64,000 nucleotides of DNA from positions 9,801-73,800 of the forward strand of contig DASXUL010000058.1 in NCBI GenBank assembly GCA_036504855.1, in the 5' to 3' direction. The translations under genes were made by a program, and so were the position numbers. Source of the DNA: DASXUL01 sp036504855 (GTDB taxonomy: Bacteria > Armatimonadota > DTGP01 > JAKQQT01). Of this stretch, positions 9,353 to 17,476 are shown in pieces (positions within the stretch are counted from its first letter, which is position 1; every line of letters starts with the position of its first letter). A model generated the notes under the pieces. That model was not told the origin of the DNA. It did no database searches and saw only the letters and a list, made by a program, of their open reading frames with translations.

Positions 9353-10711
9353 ATGACTCGCCTTATTGTACTCTGCTTGACATGGATGGCGCTTTCAGCG
9401 CTGACCGCTTACTATGCGGATATCTGGGGCCGCAAGCTCGGCAAGCAGCGCAAGACGCTTTTCGGCTGGCGTCCCAAGCGGACGGCGGTGTTCATAATCA
9501 CCGTCTCCGGCGCCATGATCGCCCTGCTGTCGTTCGTGGTGCTCCTCACCGCGGACAAAGGCATCCGGCGCGCCCTCACCCAGTGGGACCAAACGGTGGA
9601 CCGGCTGACGAAGGCGCAGGCCGAGGTGGACCGGCAGAAGGCGGCGCTGGCCTCGTCGGAGGCGGACGTCCACGCCATTGAAACGAGACTGAATAGCAGC
9701 CGCCAGCAGTTCCGTGCGGCAGCCGCGAGAGTTGCCGCCGCCCAAGCGCAGTTGAAGATCAGGCAGGAGAACCTGCAAAGAGTGCAGGCCGACCTGACCC
9801 AGGCGCGATACGGGCTCCAGCAGGCGGCGGCTCAGGTGCAGCAGACGCACGCGGAACTGAGCGCGGCCCAAGACGACCTGACGAGAACAAGGGCCGCCGT
9901 GGCCAAGGGCAAAGCTGAGCTGGCGAGGATCAAGACATACAGCGACCGCGCAACGCAGGCGGCGTTTGAGTCTACCCGCCTGCGTCTTCTCGCGGAGCGG
10001 AACGCCAGTGAGGCCGCTCAGGGCGTCTATGGCGTGCAGCGCGGCGATGAACTCATCCGGCGCGTGATACCGCCGCAGTCCACACTGGCTCAGGCGCGGG
10101 AGAACGTTGCGCGGACCCTGAATGATGCCCGCACCATGGTGGCCAAGCGAGCCCGCGAGCGAGCCATCCCCTTCGACACCGGCGTTCCATACGTGAAACT
10201 GCTCCCGAAGATCATCCGCACCACCGTGGACGGAAAGCCTGCTACCCGGATCGTGTCGGAGCAGAAGGTCCTGGATGCCGTGGCGTCGCAGTTGCTCTCG
10301 CCGAACTCGCCCTCGCCGGGCGGCGTCGTGCTGCAGGTGATCGCGATGCAGAACGCCCTTCTGGGACAGACGGCAATCGTGGACTTCCGGCTTACCGAGA
10401 ACCATGTGGTTTTCGAAAAGGGAACAGAGTTGGCGCGGATCACGTTGAACAGCCGGCAGACGAAGGCCGAGGTGATGGATGCCCTGACCGGCTCGCTGAT
10501 GGAGGTACGCACCTCGGCGCTGAAGAACAACCTGATGCGGAACAGCGACGACTCCGTGGGCAGCCTCCCCGCTTACCAGTTGCCCGATGTATACAGCGAG
10601 GTTCAGCGCGCCTTCCGCGAGCGGCAGGACGTGGTTACGGTGCATATCTACGCCGCGCAGGACACCTGGACGGCCGGCCCCCTTACCCTTCGGTTCAAGG
10701 TGGACCGGTAG
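9353..10711 (+). CDS. DUF3084-domain membrane-anchored coiled-coil protein
   Basis: A 452-residue protein. Two N-terminal membrane segments (about 3-20 and 46-66) flank a basic loop with RKTLFGWRPKRTAVF. Residues about 75-215 are a long coiled coil made of Ala/Gln/Arg/Glu-rich heptads. A globular C-terminal part (about 215-452) contains YGVQRGDELIRRVIP, and VVLQVIAMQNALLGQTAIVDF, as in DUF3084 proteins known from cyanobacteria and related phyla. The function is not established; the layout suggests a cell-envelope or division-linked scaffold. It follows the LPS permease on the same strand with a 69 bp gap. Confidence 0.8.
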   Translation: MTRLIVLCLTWMALSALTAYYADIWGRKLGKQRKTLFGWRPKRTAVFIITVSGAMIALLSFVVLLTADKGIRRALTQWDQTVDRLTKAQAEVDRQKAALASSEADVHAIETRLNSSRQQFRAAAARVAAAQAQLKIRQENLQRVQADLTQARYGLQQAAAQVQQTHAELSAAQDDLTRTRAAVAKGKAELARIKTYSDRATQAAFESTRLRLLAERNASEAAQGVYGVQRGDELIRRVIPPQSTLAQARENVARTLNDARTMVAKRARERAIPFDTGVPYVKLLPKIIRTTVDGKPATRIVSEQKVLDAVASQLLSPNSPSPGGVVLQVIAMQNALLGQTAIVDFRLTENHVVFEKGTELARITLNSRQTKAEVMDALTGSLMEVRTSALKNNLMRNSDDSVGSLPAYQLPDVYSEVQRAFRERQDVVTVHIYAAQDTWTAGPLTLRFKVDR

Positions 10712-10732
10712 TCTCCCGGTTGAAGCAAGATC

Positions 10733-11545
10733 ATGGCATTGGAAGTCAGTTTTGGGTGTGATCTGACGGAACGCGCGGGAATTACGTTGCTCCAGTGGGC
10801 GGCGTGGCTGCGGGAAGGGGTTCCGCACGGCATCTCGTCGCGCCACGGGGGAGTGTCGCGCCCGCCGTATGCCTCACTGAACCTGTCGGACAGCGTGGGG
10901 GATGGGCCCGGAGCCGTGGTCGCAAACCGCGCCAGGTTGGGCGCCGCGCTGGGCGACATGCGCCGCCCCCGGATCTTCGCCAAACAGGTTCACGAGGCAA
11001 GCGTGCACGCCGTTCGCGAGCTGCCGCCTGGCTCGCAGCCTCCCCCGGAGGCGGATGCCCTCATCACCAACCGCACGGATGTCTACCTCGCGCTAACTTT
11101 CGCGGACTGCGTTCCGGTGTTGTTCTACGATCAACAGCGCCGCGCGGTGGGCGTAGCCCACGGCGGCTGGCGCGGACTGGAAGCCGGAATACTGCAGGCC
11201 ACCGTCCGGGCAATGCAGGCTGAGTACGGCACGGAGCCGCCGCGCCTTCAGGCCGCCATCGGGCCGCACATCGGAGTGTGCTGCTATGAGGTAGGCGAGG
11301 ATGTGGCCGCTCGATTTGCTGGAATCCCGCGCGCCGTTCATCGCGACGACGACGGGCGTATCACTCTGAATCTCGCACGAGTGGCCCGGGCCAAGCTGGC
11401 CGCCGCCGGACTGACGGTGGAAAACGTGGCTATCTCCGCCGCATGCACGTCCTGCTTCCACGACGCGTACTTCAGCCACCGCGCCGACGGCCCAACCGGC
11501 CGCTTCGCCGCCGCCATCGGTCTGGAGCCCCTCGATGCCCGTTGA
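10733..11545 (+). CDS. pgeF: Peptidoglycan editing factor PgeF / YfiH (laccase-domain) family
   Basis: A 270-residue protein of the Cu-oxidase_4 / YfiH / YlmD family. Diagnostic motifs are SRHGGVSRPPYASLNLSDSVGD, KQVHEASVHAV, LTFADCVPVLFYD, GVAHGGWRGLEAGI and AAIGPHIGVCCYEVG, which include the conserved His and Cys residues. In E. coli PgeF releases L-Ser from faulty peptidoglycan precursors; other members act on adenosine and related purine nucleosides. It opens the ylmD-ylmE-sepF-ylmG cluster and overlaps the next gene by 11 bases. Confidence 0.9.
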   Translation: MALEVSFGCDLTERAGITLLQWAAWLREGVPHGISSRHGGVSRPPYASLNLSDSVGDGPGAVVANRARLGAALGDMRRPRIFAKQVHEASVHAVRELPPGSQPPPEADALITNRTDVYLALTFADCVPVLFYDQQRRAVGVAHGGWRGLEAGILQATVRAMQAEYGTEPPRLQAAIGPHIGVCCYEVGEDVAARFAGIPRAVHRDDDGRITLNLARVARAKLAAAGLTVENVAISAACTSCFHDAYFSHRADGPTGRFAAAIGLEPLDAR

Positions 11546-11957
11546 GCCCGTTGTGCTGGCCATAGACCCCGGGCGCGGGAAATGCGGCCTGGCCGTGGTT
11601 TACCGCTCCGGACAGGTGGCCGAGCAATGCATTGTGCCCCGTTCCGAGCTTCCCGCAGCCGTGCAGGAGGTGGCCGGGCGCTTCCCCCTGCGCGCCTTGG
11701 TGCTGGGGGATCGAACCGGCTGTAAGGATGCCCGCCGCGATCTGGGACCTTTGGTGACGTGCCCGATTGTGCTTGTGGAAGAGCACGAAACCACGCTCCG
11801 CGCCAGAGACCGTTACTACCGGGAGAACCCCCCACGCGGACTGAAGCGCTTCGCGCCGCGCGGGATGCTCACGCCCCCTCGACCGCTGGACGATTACGCC
11901 GCCGTGCTGCTGGCCGAACGCTTCTGGCAGGCGCACGCATCGGAGGGCCAGGTTTGA
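11535..11957 (+). CDS. YqgF/RuvX-like RNase H-fold protein
   Basis: A 140-residue protein starting with VVLAIDPGRGKCGLAVV, the first strand-turn-strand and catalytic Asp of the YqgF/RuvX family of Holliday-junction-resolvase-like or pre-16S rRNA nucleases. LRALVLGDRTG and VEEHETTLRARDRYY follow the usual pattern, and LDDYAAVLLAERFW supplies the late acidic residue. It is more divergent than canonical RuvX, which may exist elsewhere. It overlaps pgeF at its start, and its TGA overlaps the TTG start of yggS, so translation is probably coupled. Insertion of this gene between ylmD and ylmE is not the textbook order. Confidence 0.72.
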   Translation: MPVEPVVLAIDPGRGKCGLAVVYRSGQVAEQCIVPRSELPAAVQEVAGRFPLRALVLGDRTGCKDARRDLGPLVTCPIVLVEEHETTLRARDRYYRENPPRGLKRFAPRGMLTPPRPLDDYAAVLLAERFWQAHASEGQV

Positions 11958-12637
11958 ACCAAATCGCCGACAATATCCGCCGCATGCAGGACCGCATCGC
12001 CGCGGCGGCCGAGCGCGCTGGCCGGCGCCCCGAAGAGATCACGCTGGTGGCCGTCACGAAACTCCAGCCGGCCGCGTCGGTTCAGGCCGTTCTGGATGCC
12101 GGCATTCGCGATGTGGGCGAGAACTACGTGGCGGAGGCCGGGGAGAAGTTCCCACGCGTGAACTGGCCGGACGGCGTTACCCGGCACCTCATCGGGCACT
12201 TGCAGGGCAACAAGGCCGCGAGGGCTCTGGAGTTGTTCGACTTCGTGCAGTCGGTGGATAGCGTGAAACTCGCCCGGCGGTTGGACAGCAAGGCCGCGGA
12301 TCGCGCTATAGTTCTCCCTGTCCTTCTGGAGGTGAGGCTCTGCGACGAGCCGGAAAAGACCGGAATTAACCCCGAGGACCTTCCAGGCGCAATCGAGGAG
12401 GTTCTTGCCCTGCGGAACCTGTCTTTGCGTGGTCTGATGGGGATGGCTCCGTTCACGGATGACAAAAAGGCTGTGCGTGCGGCCTTCAGGACCCTACAGA
12501 ATCACTTTCTAACACTCCATAATGACAACAGGACGACCCTTAGCATGGGGATGACCAGCGACTTCGAGATCGCCGTCGAGGAAGGGTCCACCATGGTCCG
12601 CGTGGGCACGGCCTTATTTGGCCGCCGCCCCGCATAA
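11954..12637 (+). CDS. yggS: YggS/YlmE-family PLP-binding protein
   Basis: A 227-residue protein from a TTG at 11954 that overlaps the previous stop. It carries the PLP-homeostasis family signatures: LVAVTKLQPAASVQAVLDAG with the PLP lysine, DVGENYVAEAGEKF, RHLIGHLQGNKAARAL and FVQSVDSVKLA, and the C-terminal LSMGMTSDFEIAVEEGSTMVR. The family buffers pyridoxal phosphate and affects amino-acid balance; no catalytic reaction is established. It is the ylmE member of the division-associated cluster and precedes sepF by 24 bases. Confidence 0.93.
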   Translation: MNQIADNIRRMQDRIAAAAERAGRRPEEITLVAVTKLQPAASVQAVLDAGIRDVGENYVAEAGEKFPRVNWPDGVTRHLIGHLQGNKAARALELFDFVQSVDSVKLARRLDSKAADRAIVLPVLLEVRLCDEPEKTGINPEDLPGAIEEVLALRNLSLRGLMGMAPFTDDKKAVRAAFRTLQNHFLTLHNDNRTTLSMGMTSDFEIAVEEGSTMVRVGTALFGRRPA

Positions 12638-12661
12638 CCGCATTCATCAGGCAGGCGAACA

Positions 12662-13150
12662 ATGGCAAGGACAGACCGCATGGAGCGCAATGATTTGGTG
12701 CAAGACGACGAAGACATTTACGAACGCCGAGGCTGGTGGGACAAGGTGAAGAACCTGGTTCACGGCGATGACGAGTTCGAGGAGGAGGACGAAATGGACG
12801 GAAGCGCCCCGCAGGCGCGGCCGGCTGCGCGCCCCGCCAGCTACCCCCGCATGGAGGCGCAGCGCTCGAATGCCATCTTCGTTCGCCGCACCATTCGCAC
12901 AATCGATGACGCTCAGGCGGTGGCGGACCGCCTCAAGGAGCGCCGGCCGGTAGTGGTCAACTTCGAACACACCGACGAGGAGATCGCCCGCAGCGGGCTC
13001 GACTTCATCTCCGGCGTGGTCTACGCCCTGGACGGCTTCTACGAGAAGATTGGCGAAAAGGTCTTCCTCTTCACGCCCACCAACACGCCGATCGCCGTAG
13101 ATGACCCGGAAGCAACCGAGCGGGCCGGCTACTACCCCGGCAGCCGGTAA
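12662..13150 (+). CDS. sepF: Cell division protein SepF
   Basis: A 162-residue protein with the SepF layout. The N-terminal amphipathic region is not strongly hydrophobic here; YERRGWWDKVKNLV at about 20-34 may be the membrane-binding helix. An acidic and Pro-rich linker (35-68) follows, then the DUF552 domain with VRRTIRTIDDAQAVADRLKE, RPVVVNFEHTDEEIARSGLD and FISGVVYALDGFYEKIGEKV, and a final FLFTPTNTPI. SepF links FtsZ to the membrane. The ribosome site is weak; an ATG at 12680 is an alternative. It lies 8 bases before yggT. Confidence 0.93.
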   Translation: MARTDRMERNDLVQDDEDIYERRGWWDKVKNLVHGDDEFEEEDEMDGSAPQARPAARPASYPRMEAQRSNAIFVRRTIRTIDDAQAVADRLKERRPVVVNFEHTDEEIARSGLDFISGVVYALDGFYEKIGEKVFLFTPTNTPIAVDDPEATERAGYYPGSR

Positions 13151-13158
13151 GCGACTGC

Positions 13159-13464
13159 ATGAACCTAGTCATCTACGTCCTGATGCGCGCGCTCGATATA
13201 CTGGTGTTGATCATCTTCGCCAGCATTATCTTGAGCTGGGTGGAGTTCTTCCAGCGCTCGAACCCGCGAAGCGGGTTCCGCCTGAACATGGGCAACCCGG
13301 TGATCCGCTTCATCGAAAGCGTGGCATATTCGGTGCTACACCCGATTCGCCGCGTTATTGAGCCGTACCAGCGATCTTCGGGGATCGATTTTTCGCCGAT
13401 CATCGCGCTGGTTCTGATCAGCGTGGTCCGCAGCGTTCTGCTTGGACTGGCCGTGGGCCGCTAG
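13159..13464 (+). CDS. YggT/YlmG-family membrane protein
   Basis: A 101-residue protein with two membrane helices (about 8-26 and 75-95). Between them it carries SWVEFFQRSNPRSGF, GNPVIRFIESVAYSVLHPIRRVIEP and the closing GIDFSPIIALVLI, which define the YggT family. Relatives act in osmotic tolerance, division-site or chloroplast nucleoid functions. It closes the sepF cluster and is followed by a strong hairpin. Confidence 0.9.
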   Translation: MNLVIYVLMRALDILVLIIFASIILSWVEFFQRSNPRSGFRLNMGNPVIRFIESVAYSVLHPIRRVIEPYQRSSGIDFSPIIALVLISVVRSVLLGLAVGR

Positions 13465-13481
13465 CCAGACGCCCAGGCATT

Positions 13482-13518
13482 GCGGAGGCGGCCCGCCGGT
13501 TGAGCGGGCCGTCTCCGC
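13482..13518 (+). terminator. GC-rich hairpin after yggT
   Basis: A 15-bp stem (13482-13496 with 13504-13518) closed by one G-T wobble and a 7-base loop, 17 bases after the yggT stop. No T-tract follows, so it is a terminator or 3'-end stabiliser of the hairpin-only kind seen elsewhere in the window. Confidence 0.6.
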
Positions 13519-13581
13519 GTCGTCTCCGCCGTCTCCCATCCAGACGGTTGCACGCTCTCACCGCTGACGCCTGATCCGCGC

Positions 13582-14568
13582 ATGGCCGAACCCTTCCCCG
13601 ACATGGTCGATCCATCCCACACCCCCGCCGAGCCGGCGCGCCCGCGCCCAGCGTGGGAGCTGGCTCTCCTCTATGCGGCGGTGGCCGCCTGGATCGCCGT
13701 TTGGTACGGCATCAACTCCTCAACGCAGGAGGGAACCGTTGGGATCACTCCGAGTAGCCTTGCCTCCTCCAAGTTTCTGGATGTTATCGGCCTATCTTTC
13801 GCGGCGCTGACCCCGCCTCTCCTGGTGGGCGGGCTGGTCCTGTGGGTCGGGTTGCTGAACGCGCCTAACCGCCTGCCGCCACTGCGAACCACGACGGCGT
13901 TGCTCCTGAACGGGGCAGTGGCCGCGCTCCTGATCTACCAGCTCCCTTCGTTCGCGGCGGGGCTGATCCGCGGGCGGGTCCGCGTGGACAGCCTTGGCCT
14001 GTTTGTCCTGACCAGCCTCGTTGGCGGGGTTCTGGCATATGCCTGGGCGCAATTAGTGCTCGGCGCCAGGGGGGATGGGCTGAGAGGATTGGGGTGGAAC
14101 GTCCGGTCGGCCATCGTGCGGGCAGTCGCCGGCTACGTTGCCATGTTCCCGCTGGTTCTGGGGGCGTTCCTCATAACGGCGCTCGGCCTCATGGCGTTTC
14201 CGCACGTGCAGAACCCCGCCAACCCCGCGGCGGAGTGGGCTACGAAGGCGAAGCCCGGTCAGGTCCCATTCATCTATATCGTGGCGTGCGTGATCGCGCC
14301 GATCGTGGAGGAGCTGGTTTTCCGGGGCTTCGTGTTCCGGGGGCTGGAGAAGCGCTACGGCGTCTTCGTTGGCGCTCTGGCCAGCGCGATGATCTTCGCG
14401 GGTATGCATCCGCAGATGCCGTTCGGCTTCCCTCCGCTGGTGGCGTTCGCTTTCGCGATGTGTTACGTCTATCGCGCCTCAGGCAGTCTGGTTCCCGGCA
14501 TGCTCATCCATGCAGCCAACAACGCGTTGGTGCTCACGATTGCACGGCTCGCAATGGGAGGGCACTGA
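13582..14568 (+). CDS. CPBP-family intramembrane glutamic protease
   Basis: A 328-residue polytopic protein with roughly eight hydrophobic segments. The C-terminal CPBP (ABI) core is clear: CVIAPIVEELVFRGFVFRGL carries the EExxxR motif, AMIFAGMHPQMPF the second-motif histidine, and GMLIHAANNALVL the last-motif His-Asn pair. These are glutamic intramembrane proteases (CAAX protease/bacteriocin-processing group), and many are of unknown substrate. The N-terminus to about 200 is a family-variable set of helices. The stop overlaps the next ATG (TGATG). Confidence 0.85.
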   Translation: MAEPFPDMVDPSHTPAEPARPRPAWELALLYAAVAAWIAVWYGINSSTQEGTVGITPSSLASSKFLDVIGLSFAALTPPLLVGGLVLWVGLLNAPNRLPPLRTTTALLLNGAVAALLIYQLPSFAAGLIRGRVRVDSLGLFVLTSLVGGVLAYAWAQLVLGARGDGLRGLGWNVRSAIVRAVAGYVAMFPLVLGAFLITALGLMAFPHVQNPANPAAEWATKAKPGQVPFIYIVACVIAPIVEELVFRGFVFRGLEKRYGVFVGALASAMIFAGMHPQMPFGFPPLVAFAFAMCYVYRASGSLVPGMLIHAANNALVLTIARLAMGGH

Positions 14569-14831
14569 TGCCCGCGCGCCTGACCGTGCGCGTTCAGCCC
14601 AAGGCTTCGAAGAACGAGGTCACTGGCTGGCAGGATGGCGCGCTGCGAGTTCGGTTGACCGCCCCGCCCGTGGACGGCGCGGCGAACAAGGCGCTTGTGG
14701 ACTTCCTCGCCGGCGTATTGGGCGTGCGCCGCTCCGACATCCAGTTGGTTGCGGGGGCGAAAGCTCGCACCAAGACGGTGGAAATCGCGTCTCTCACGGA
14801 CGCCGAGTTGGCGGAACGCCTCCCCCAGTAA
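14568..14831 (+). CDS. DUF167 (YggU) family protein
   Basis: An 87-residue protein with the YggU/DUF167 pattern: LTVRVQPKASKNEVTGW at the N-terminus, LRVRLTAPPVDGAANKALVDFLA in the middle and IQLVAGAKARTKTVEIA near the end. The family is widespread and of unknown function, often next to yggT. The start ATG overlaps the CPBP stop. It ends just before a long hairpin that separates it from the convergent zinc-ribbon gene. Confidence 0.88.
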   Translation: MPARLTVRVQPKASKNEVTGWQDGALRVRLTAPPVDGAANKALVDFLAGVLGVRRSDIQLVAGAKARTKTVEIASLTDAELAERLPQ

Positions 14832-14850
14832 CGCGCCGGGCAGTCCCGGC

Positions 14851-14907
14851 CCACACACAGAGAAGCGAGACGCCAGGACGTCTCGCTTCTCCCCCAGTGG
14901 TGTGTGG
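14851..14907. terminator. Long two-part hairpin between convergent genes
   Basis: The core is a perfect 12-bp stem (14861-14872 with 14879-14890, loop CCAGGA). An outer 8-bp stem pairs 14851-14858 with 14900-14907. No T-tract is present on either side. It lies between the DUF167 gene (+) and the zinc-ribbon gene (-), so it probably serves both. Confidence 0.68.
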
Positions 14908-14927
14908 CTGTGCGTGGTAAACTGTTG

Positions 14928-15119
14928 TCAGGCGGCTTCGGCCAGGTCCGGGTACCGGGCGGCGATCTCCGACAGCGGGGCCAGCGTCTCGCTTCGGTTC
15001 GGCGCGTTCACAGTGGTGGCGCTACCGGTGGCGCACTTGTCACATCGAACGCCAACGCGCGAATTCTCCAGCCACAGCGGCCAATTTCCAATCGGCTTAC
15101 CGCATTCGCTGCACTTCAT
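14928..15119 (-). CDS. Small zinc-ribbon protein
   Basis: A 63-residue protein beginning MKCSECGKPIGNWPLWL, with CSEC and, at about 26-29, CDKC: two CxxC pairs that should bind one zinc. The rest (ATTVNAPNRSETLAPLSEIA) has no recognisable domain. AAGGGAGAG lies a few bases before the ATG at 15119, a good ribosome site that supports translation. Its role is unknown; such ribbons bind nucleic acid or protein. Confidence 0.65.
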   Translation of the reverse strand: MKCSECGKPIGNWPLWLENSRVGVRCDKCATGSATTVNAPNRSETLAPLSEIAARYPDLAEAA

Positions 15120-15307
15120 GGTACTCTCCCTTCACCTCGGTCTTTCACTCCAAGACCGAATCGGTCGCCAGACCCTCTCACCCCATCTATCGACGCAACG
15201 AGTCAGGCCCTTTACCCCATATTTCGCGGTAATGCATCATTAACGCCGCTGAAACACGCGAGCAATATGGCCGGGCTACGATAGGGATACAAGGGGGCGG
15301 CCTGAGT

Positions 15308-15961
15308 ATGCTGATATTGTTGTTGGAAGACGAACCGGGATCCCTGGAAACGCTGGCGGACGGTCTGCGCGCCGCCGGCCATGTAGCGCGCGCGGCGCCG
15401 GTGGAAACGCCTATCGCGGAGATACTGGACCCGCGGCCCGACGCCGTGGTGTCGGTAGGGCCGCAGCCGCCGGAGGCGGTTACCCACCTGGCGGGAGCCG
15501 GCGACGGCGTATTCGCCGTTGCCGTTTTGTCGGCCGAATCGTTGCCGTTGTGGCCGATGGATGGCCCATTCGAGGAATTCGTACTGGAGCCAGTGCGCGT
15601 GGCGGAGCTGGTCCTCCGGTTGGCGTTGCACCAGTGCCGACAGAAGCAAGATGACACTGAAGTGATTCGTAGCGGCAGCCTCGTGATCGACATCAGCAAC
15701 TACACCGTCTCCGTTCATGATGAGCGAATTGAGCTGACATTCAAAGAGTATGAACTCCTGCGCTTCCTCGTATCGCACCCGGGCCGCGTGTTCACTCGGG
15801 ACACGCTGCTGGAGCAGGTTTGGGGCTACGACTACTGGGGGGGCAGCCGGACTATCGACGTGCACATCCGGCGCATCCGCAGCAAGCTCCCGGTCAGCGT
15901 GGCCGCCCAGATCGAAACGGTGCACCAGGTGGGGTATCGATACGCCTCACCGCGCGACTGA
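15308..15961 (+). CDS. OmpR-type winged-helix regulator with atypical receiver domain
   Basis: A 217-residue protein. The C-terminal winged helix (about 120-217) is canonical OmpR/PhoB: FKEYELLRFLVSHPGRVFTR, LLEQVWGYDYWGGSRTIDV, HIRRIRSKL, IETVHQVGYRYA. The N-terminal half has receiver-like length and an acidic cluster LLLEDEPGS, but where the phospho-acceptor Asp is expected the sequence reads PDAVVSVG, and the conserved Lys region reads FVLEPVRV. It is therefore likely to be a phosphorylation-independent regulator. No histidine kinase is adjacent. Confidence 0.82.
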   Translation: MLILLLEDEPGSLETLADGLRAAGHVARAAPVETPIAEILDPRPDAVVSVGPQPPEAVTHLAGAGDGVFAVAVLSAESLPLWPMDGPFEEFVLEPVRVAELVLRLALHQCRQKQDDTEVIRSGSLVIDISNYTVSVHDERIELTFKEYELLRFLVSHPGRVFTRDTLLEQVWGYDYWGGSRTIDVHIRRIRSKLPVSVAAQIETVHQVGYRYASPRD

Positions 15962-16016
15962 CCGCGATGCCGCGCGCTTGGCTTTTCCGGGACGCCGGAT
16001 CGTATCATGAGCGTGC

Positions 16017-16661
16017 ATGGAAACGCGCCTGCTGCGGACCGACCCGGCCCATCCAGACCCCGCCATCCTTCAGGAGGCGGGGCGCATTTTGCGTGCCGGG
16101 GGGCTTGTTGTGATGCCCACCGAAACCGTCTACGGCCTGGCGGCCGATGCCCTCAACCCCGAAGCCGTGGCCGCCCTGCGCGCGGCAAAGGCCCGCCCGG
16201 AAGAGAAGCCTCTACCGGTGATGGTTTCCGGGGCCGCGGACATACCGATGTTCACGACGGAGAGTCCCTCGAATGCCCTCTCCCTGGCCGCCGCCTTCTG
16301 GCCCGGCCCGCTGACACTCGTGCTGGAAGCCAATCAGCGAGTGGGGGAGAGCGTTCACGCCGGAACCGGCAAAGTGGGCCTCCGTGCCCCGGACCATGCA
16401 GTGGCTCAGGGCATCCTGCTGGCGGCTGGGCGCCCGCTGGCGCTGACCAGCGCCAACATCGCCGGTCAAGCGCCAGCTCGCTCCGCCCAGGAGGCGCTCG
16501 CCGCGCTGAACGGGCGCGTAGACCTGATTGTGGATGCCGGCCCCGCGGCGTTGGGAGAGCCATCCACTGTCCTCGATCTGACCTGCGATCCCCCGCGGAT
16601 CCTGCGGCCGGGCGGCGTCTCCATCGAGCGTCTGCGCCGTCTGTTGAGTGACCTCGCCTGA
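16017..16661 (+). CDS. tsaC: L-threonylcarbamoyladenylate synthase (TsaC/YrdC/Sua5 family)
   Basis: A 214-residue YrdC-domain protein: GGLVVMPTETVYGLAADA, KARPEEKPLPVMV (nucleotide-binding lysines), AAAFWPGPLTLVLEA, KVGLRAPDHAVA, LALTSANIAGQ and PSTVLDL follow the family order. It makes threonylcarbamoyl-AMP from Thr, bicarbonate and ATP for t6A37 in ANN-decoding tRNAs. It lacks the C-terminal Sua5 domain. It is followed by rimI and, after a gap, by tsaD, the transferase of the same pathway. Confidence 0.93.
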   Translation: METRLLRTDPAHPDPAILQEAGRILRAGGLVVMPTETVYGLAADALNPEAVAALRAAKARPEEKPLPVMVSGAADIPMFTTESPSNALSLAAAFWPGPLTLVLEANQRVGESVHAGTGKVGLRAPDHAVAQGILLAAGRPLALTSANIAGQAPARSAQEALAALNGRVDLIVDAGPAALGEPSTVLDLTCDPPRILRPGGVSIERLRRLLSDLA

Positions 16662-16662
16662 G

Positions 16663-17208
16663 ATGCCCAAACCCACCGAACAAAAGCCTGTTGAACGGTC
16701 ATCGGTTGCCGACGCGCCGCCGATGACATTGCGCGCCATGCGGGAAGCGGACCTCGATGCCCTGATGGAGGTGGAGCGCGCGTGCTTCAGTTCTCACTGG
16801 AGCCGCGAGGCCCTGATGAACGAGCTGGGTAACTCATGCGCCTTCTACGTGGTTGGCGTCTGCGCCGGGAAACTGGTGGGTTACGGCGGCGAGTGGATCA
16901 TCATGGATGAGGCGCACATCACCAACATCGCCGTGCACCCTACGCGCCACGGCCAGCGATTTGGCGAGCGCCTGCTGATTGCGCTGTTGCGCGAGGCCCG
17001 CTATCGCGGCGCGCGGCGCGCCACCCTGGAGGTCCGCGTTAGCAACGCCGTTGCCCTGAGGCTCTACCAGAAGTACGGATTTGAGACTGTAGCGATCCGC
17101 CGCAAATACTACCAGGATACCGACGAGGACGCTCTGGTGATGTGGGTGAACGACCTGTTCTCGCCGCGCGTATCGGAACTGCTGAATCAGCGCTTCCGGG
17201 GAGACTGA
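16663..17208 (+). CDS. rimI: RimI-type ribosomal protein S18 alanine N-acetyltransferase
   Basis: A GNAT protein of about 181 residues. MTLRAMREADLDALMEVER opens the domain; HITNIAVHPTRHGQRFGERLL is the acetyl-CoA-binding motif A (R/Q-x-x-G-x-G/A form), and TLEVRVSNAVALRLYQKYGF is the RimI-specific motif B. AIRRKYYQDTDEDALVM matches the RimI C-terminus. The ATG at 16663 lies one base after the tsaC stop; a GTG at 16648 would overlap tsaC. The tsaC-rimI-tsaD neighbourhood is common, but tsaB is not seen here. Confidence 0.88.
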   Translation: MPKPTEQKPVERSSVADAPPMTLRAMREADLDALMEVERACFSSHWSREALMNELGNSCAFYVVGVCAGKLVGYGGEWIIMDEAHITNIAVHPTRHGQRFGERLLIALLREARYRGARRATLEVRVSNAVALRLYQKYGFETVAIRRKYYQDTDEDALVMWVNDLFSPRVSELLNQRFRGD

Positions 17209-17216
17209 TTTCGAGT

Positions 17217-17470
17217 ATTCAGTCATCAGCTGTCAGTCGTCAGCGGGGAGCCGGCCTCGCCGGCCAGGCCGGCGCACTTCCACGTCACGCTGAGCTAAGC
17301 GAAAGGTGATGTGGGAGGGAGGCTCGGGGTAACGTGGGCGCGAGGCTCAGAGCGGCCCGGGAGGGCGGTGACGCTGACGCAGCGTCCCTTCTTGTTCTGC
17401 TGATGACGCGCGGCAGAAAGCCGCCGGTCCGAGCGTCCGGACTGACGACTGACAACTGATCACTGAGGAC
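17217..17470. repeat. Inverted-repeat element between rimI and tsaD
   Basis: The arms at 17218-17244 and 17440-17470 are imperfect inverted copies of a TCAGTCATCAG-CTGTCAGTCGTCAG sequence. The interior contains a small GC hairpin (17250-17273) and a segment with CACGCTGAGCTAAGC and GATGTGGGAGG that recalls the repeats at 57.9-58.1 kb. No coding potential is evident. It resembles a non-autonomous, MITE-like or REP-like intergenic element. Confidence 0.55.
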
Positions 17471-17476
17471 TAATAG

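Noticed and set aside
11759..11953. Upstream extension of YggS
   Set aside because: It is the out-of-frame reading of the YqgF-like gene; the family start fits the TTG at 11954.
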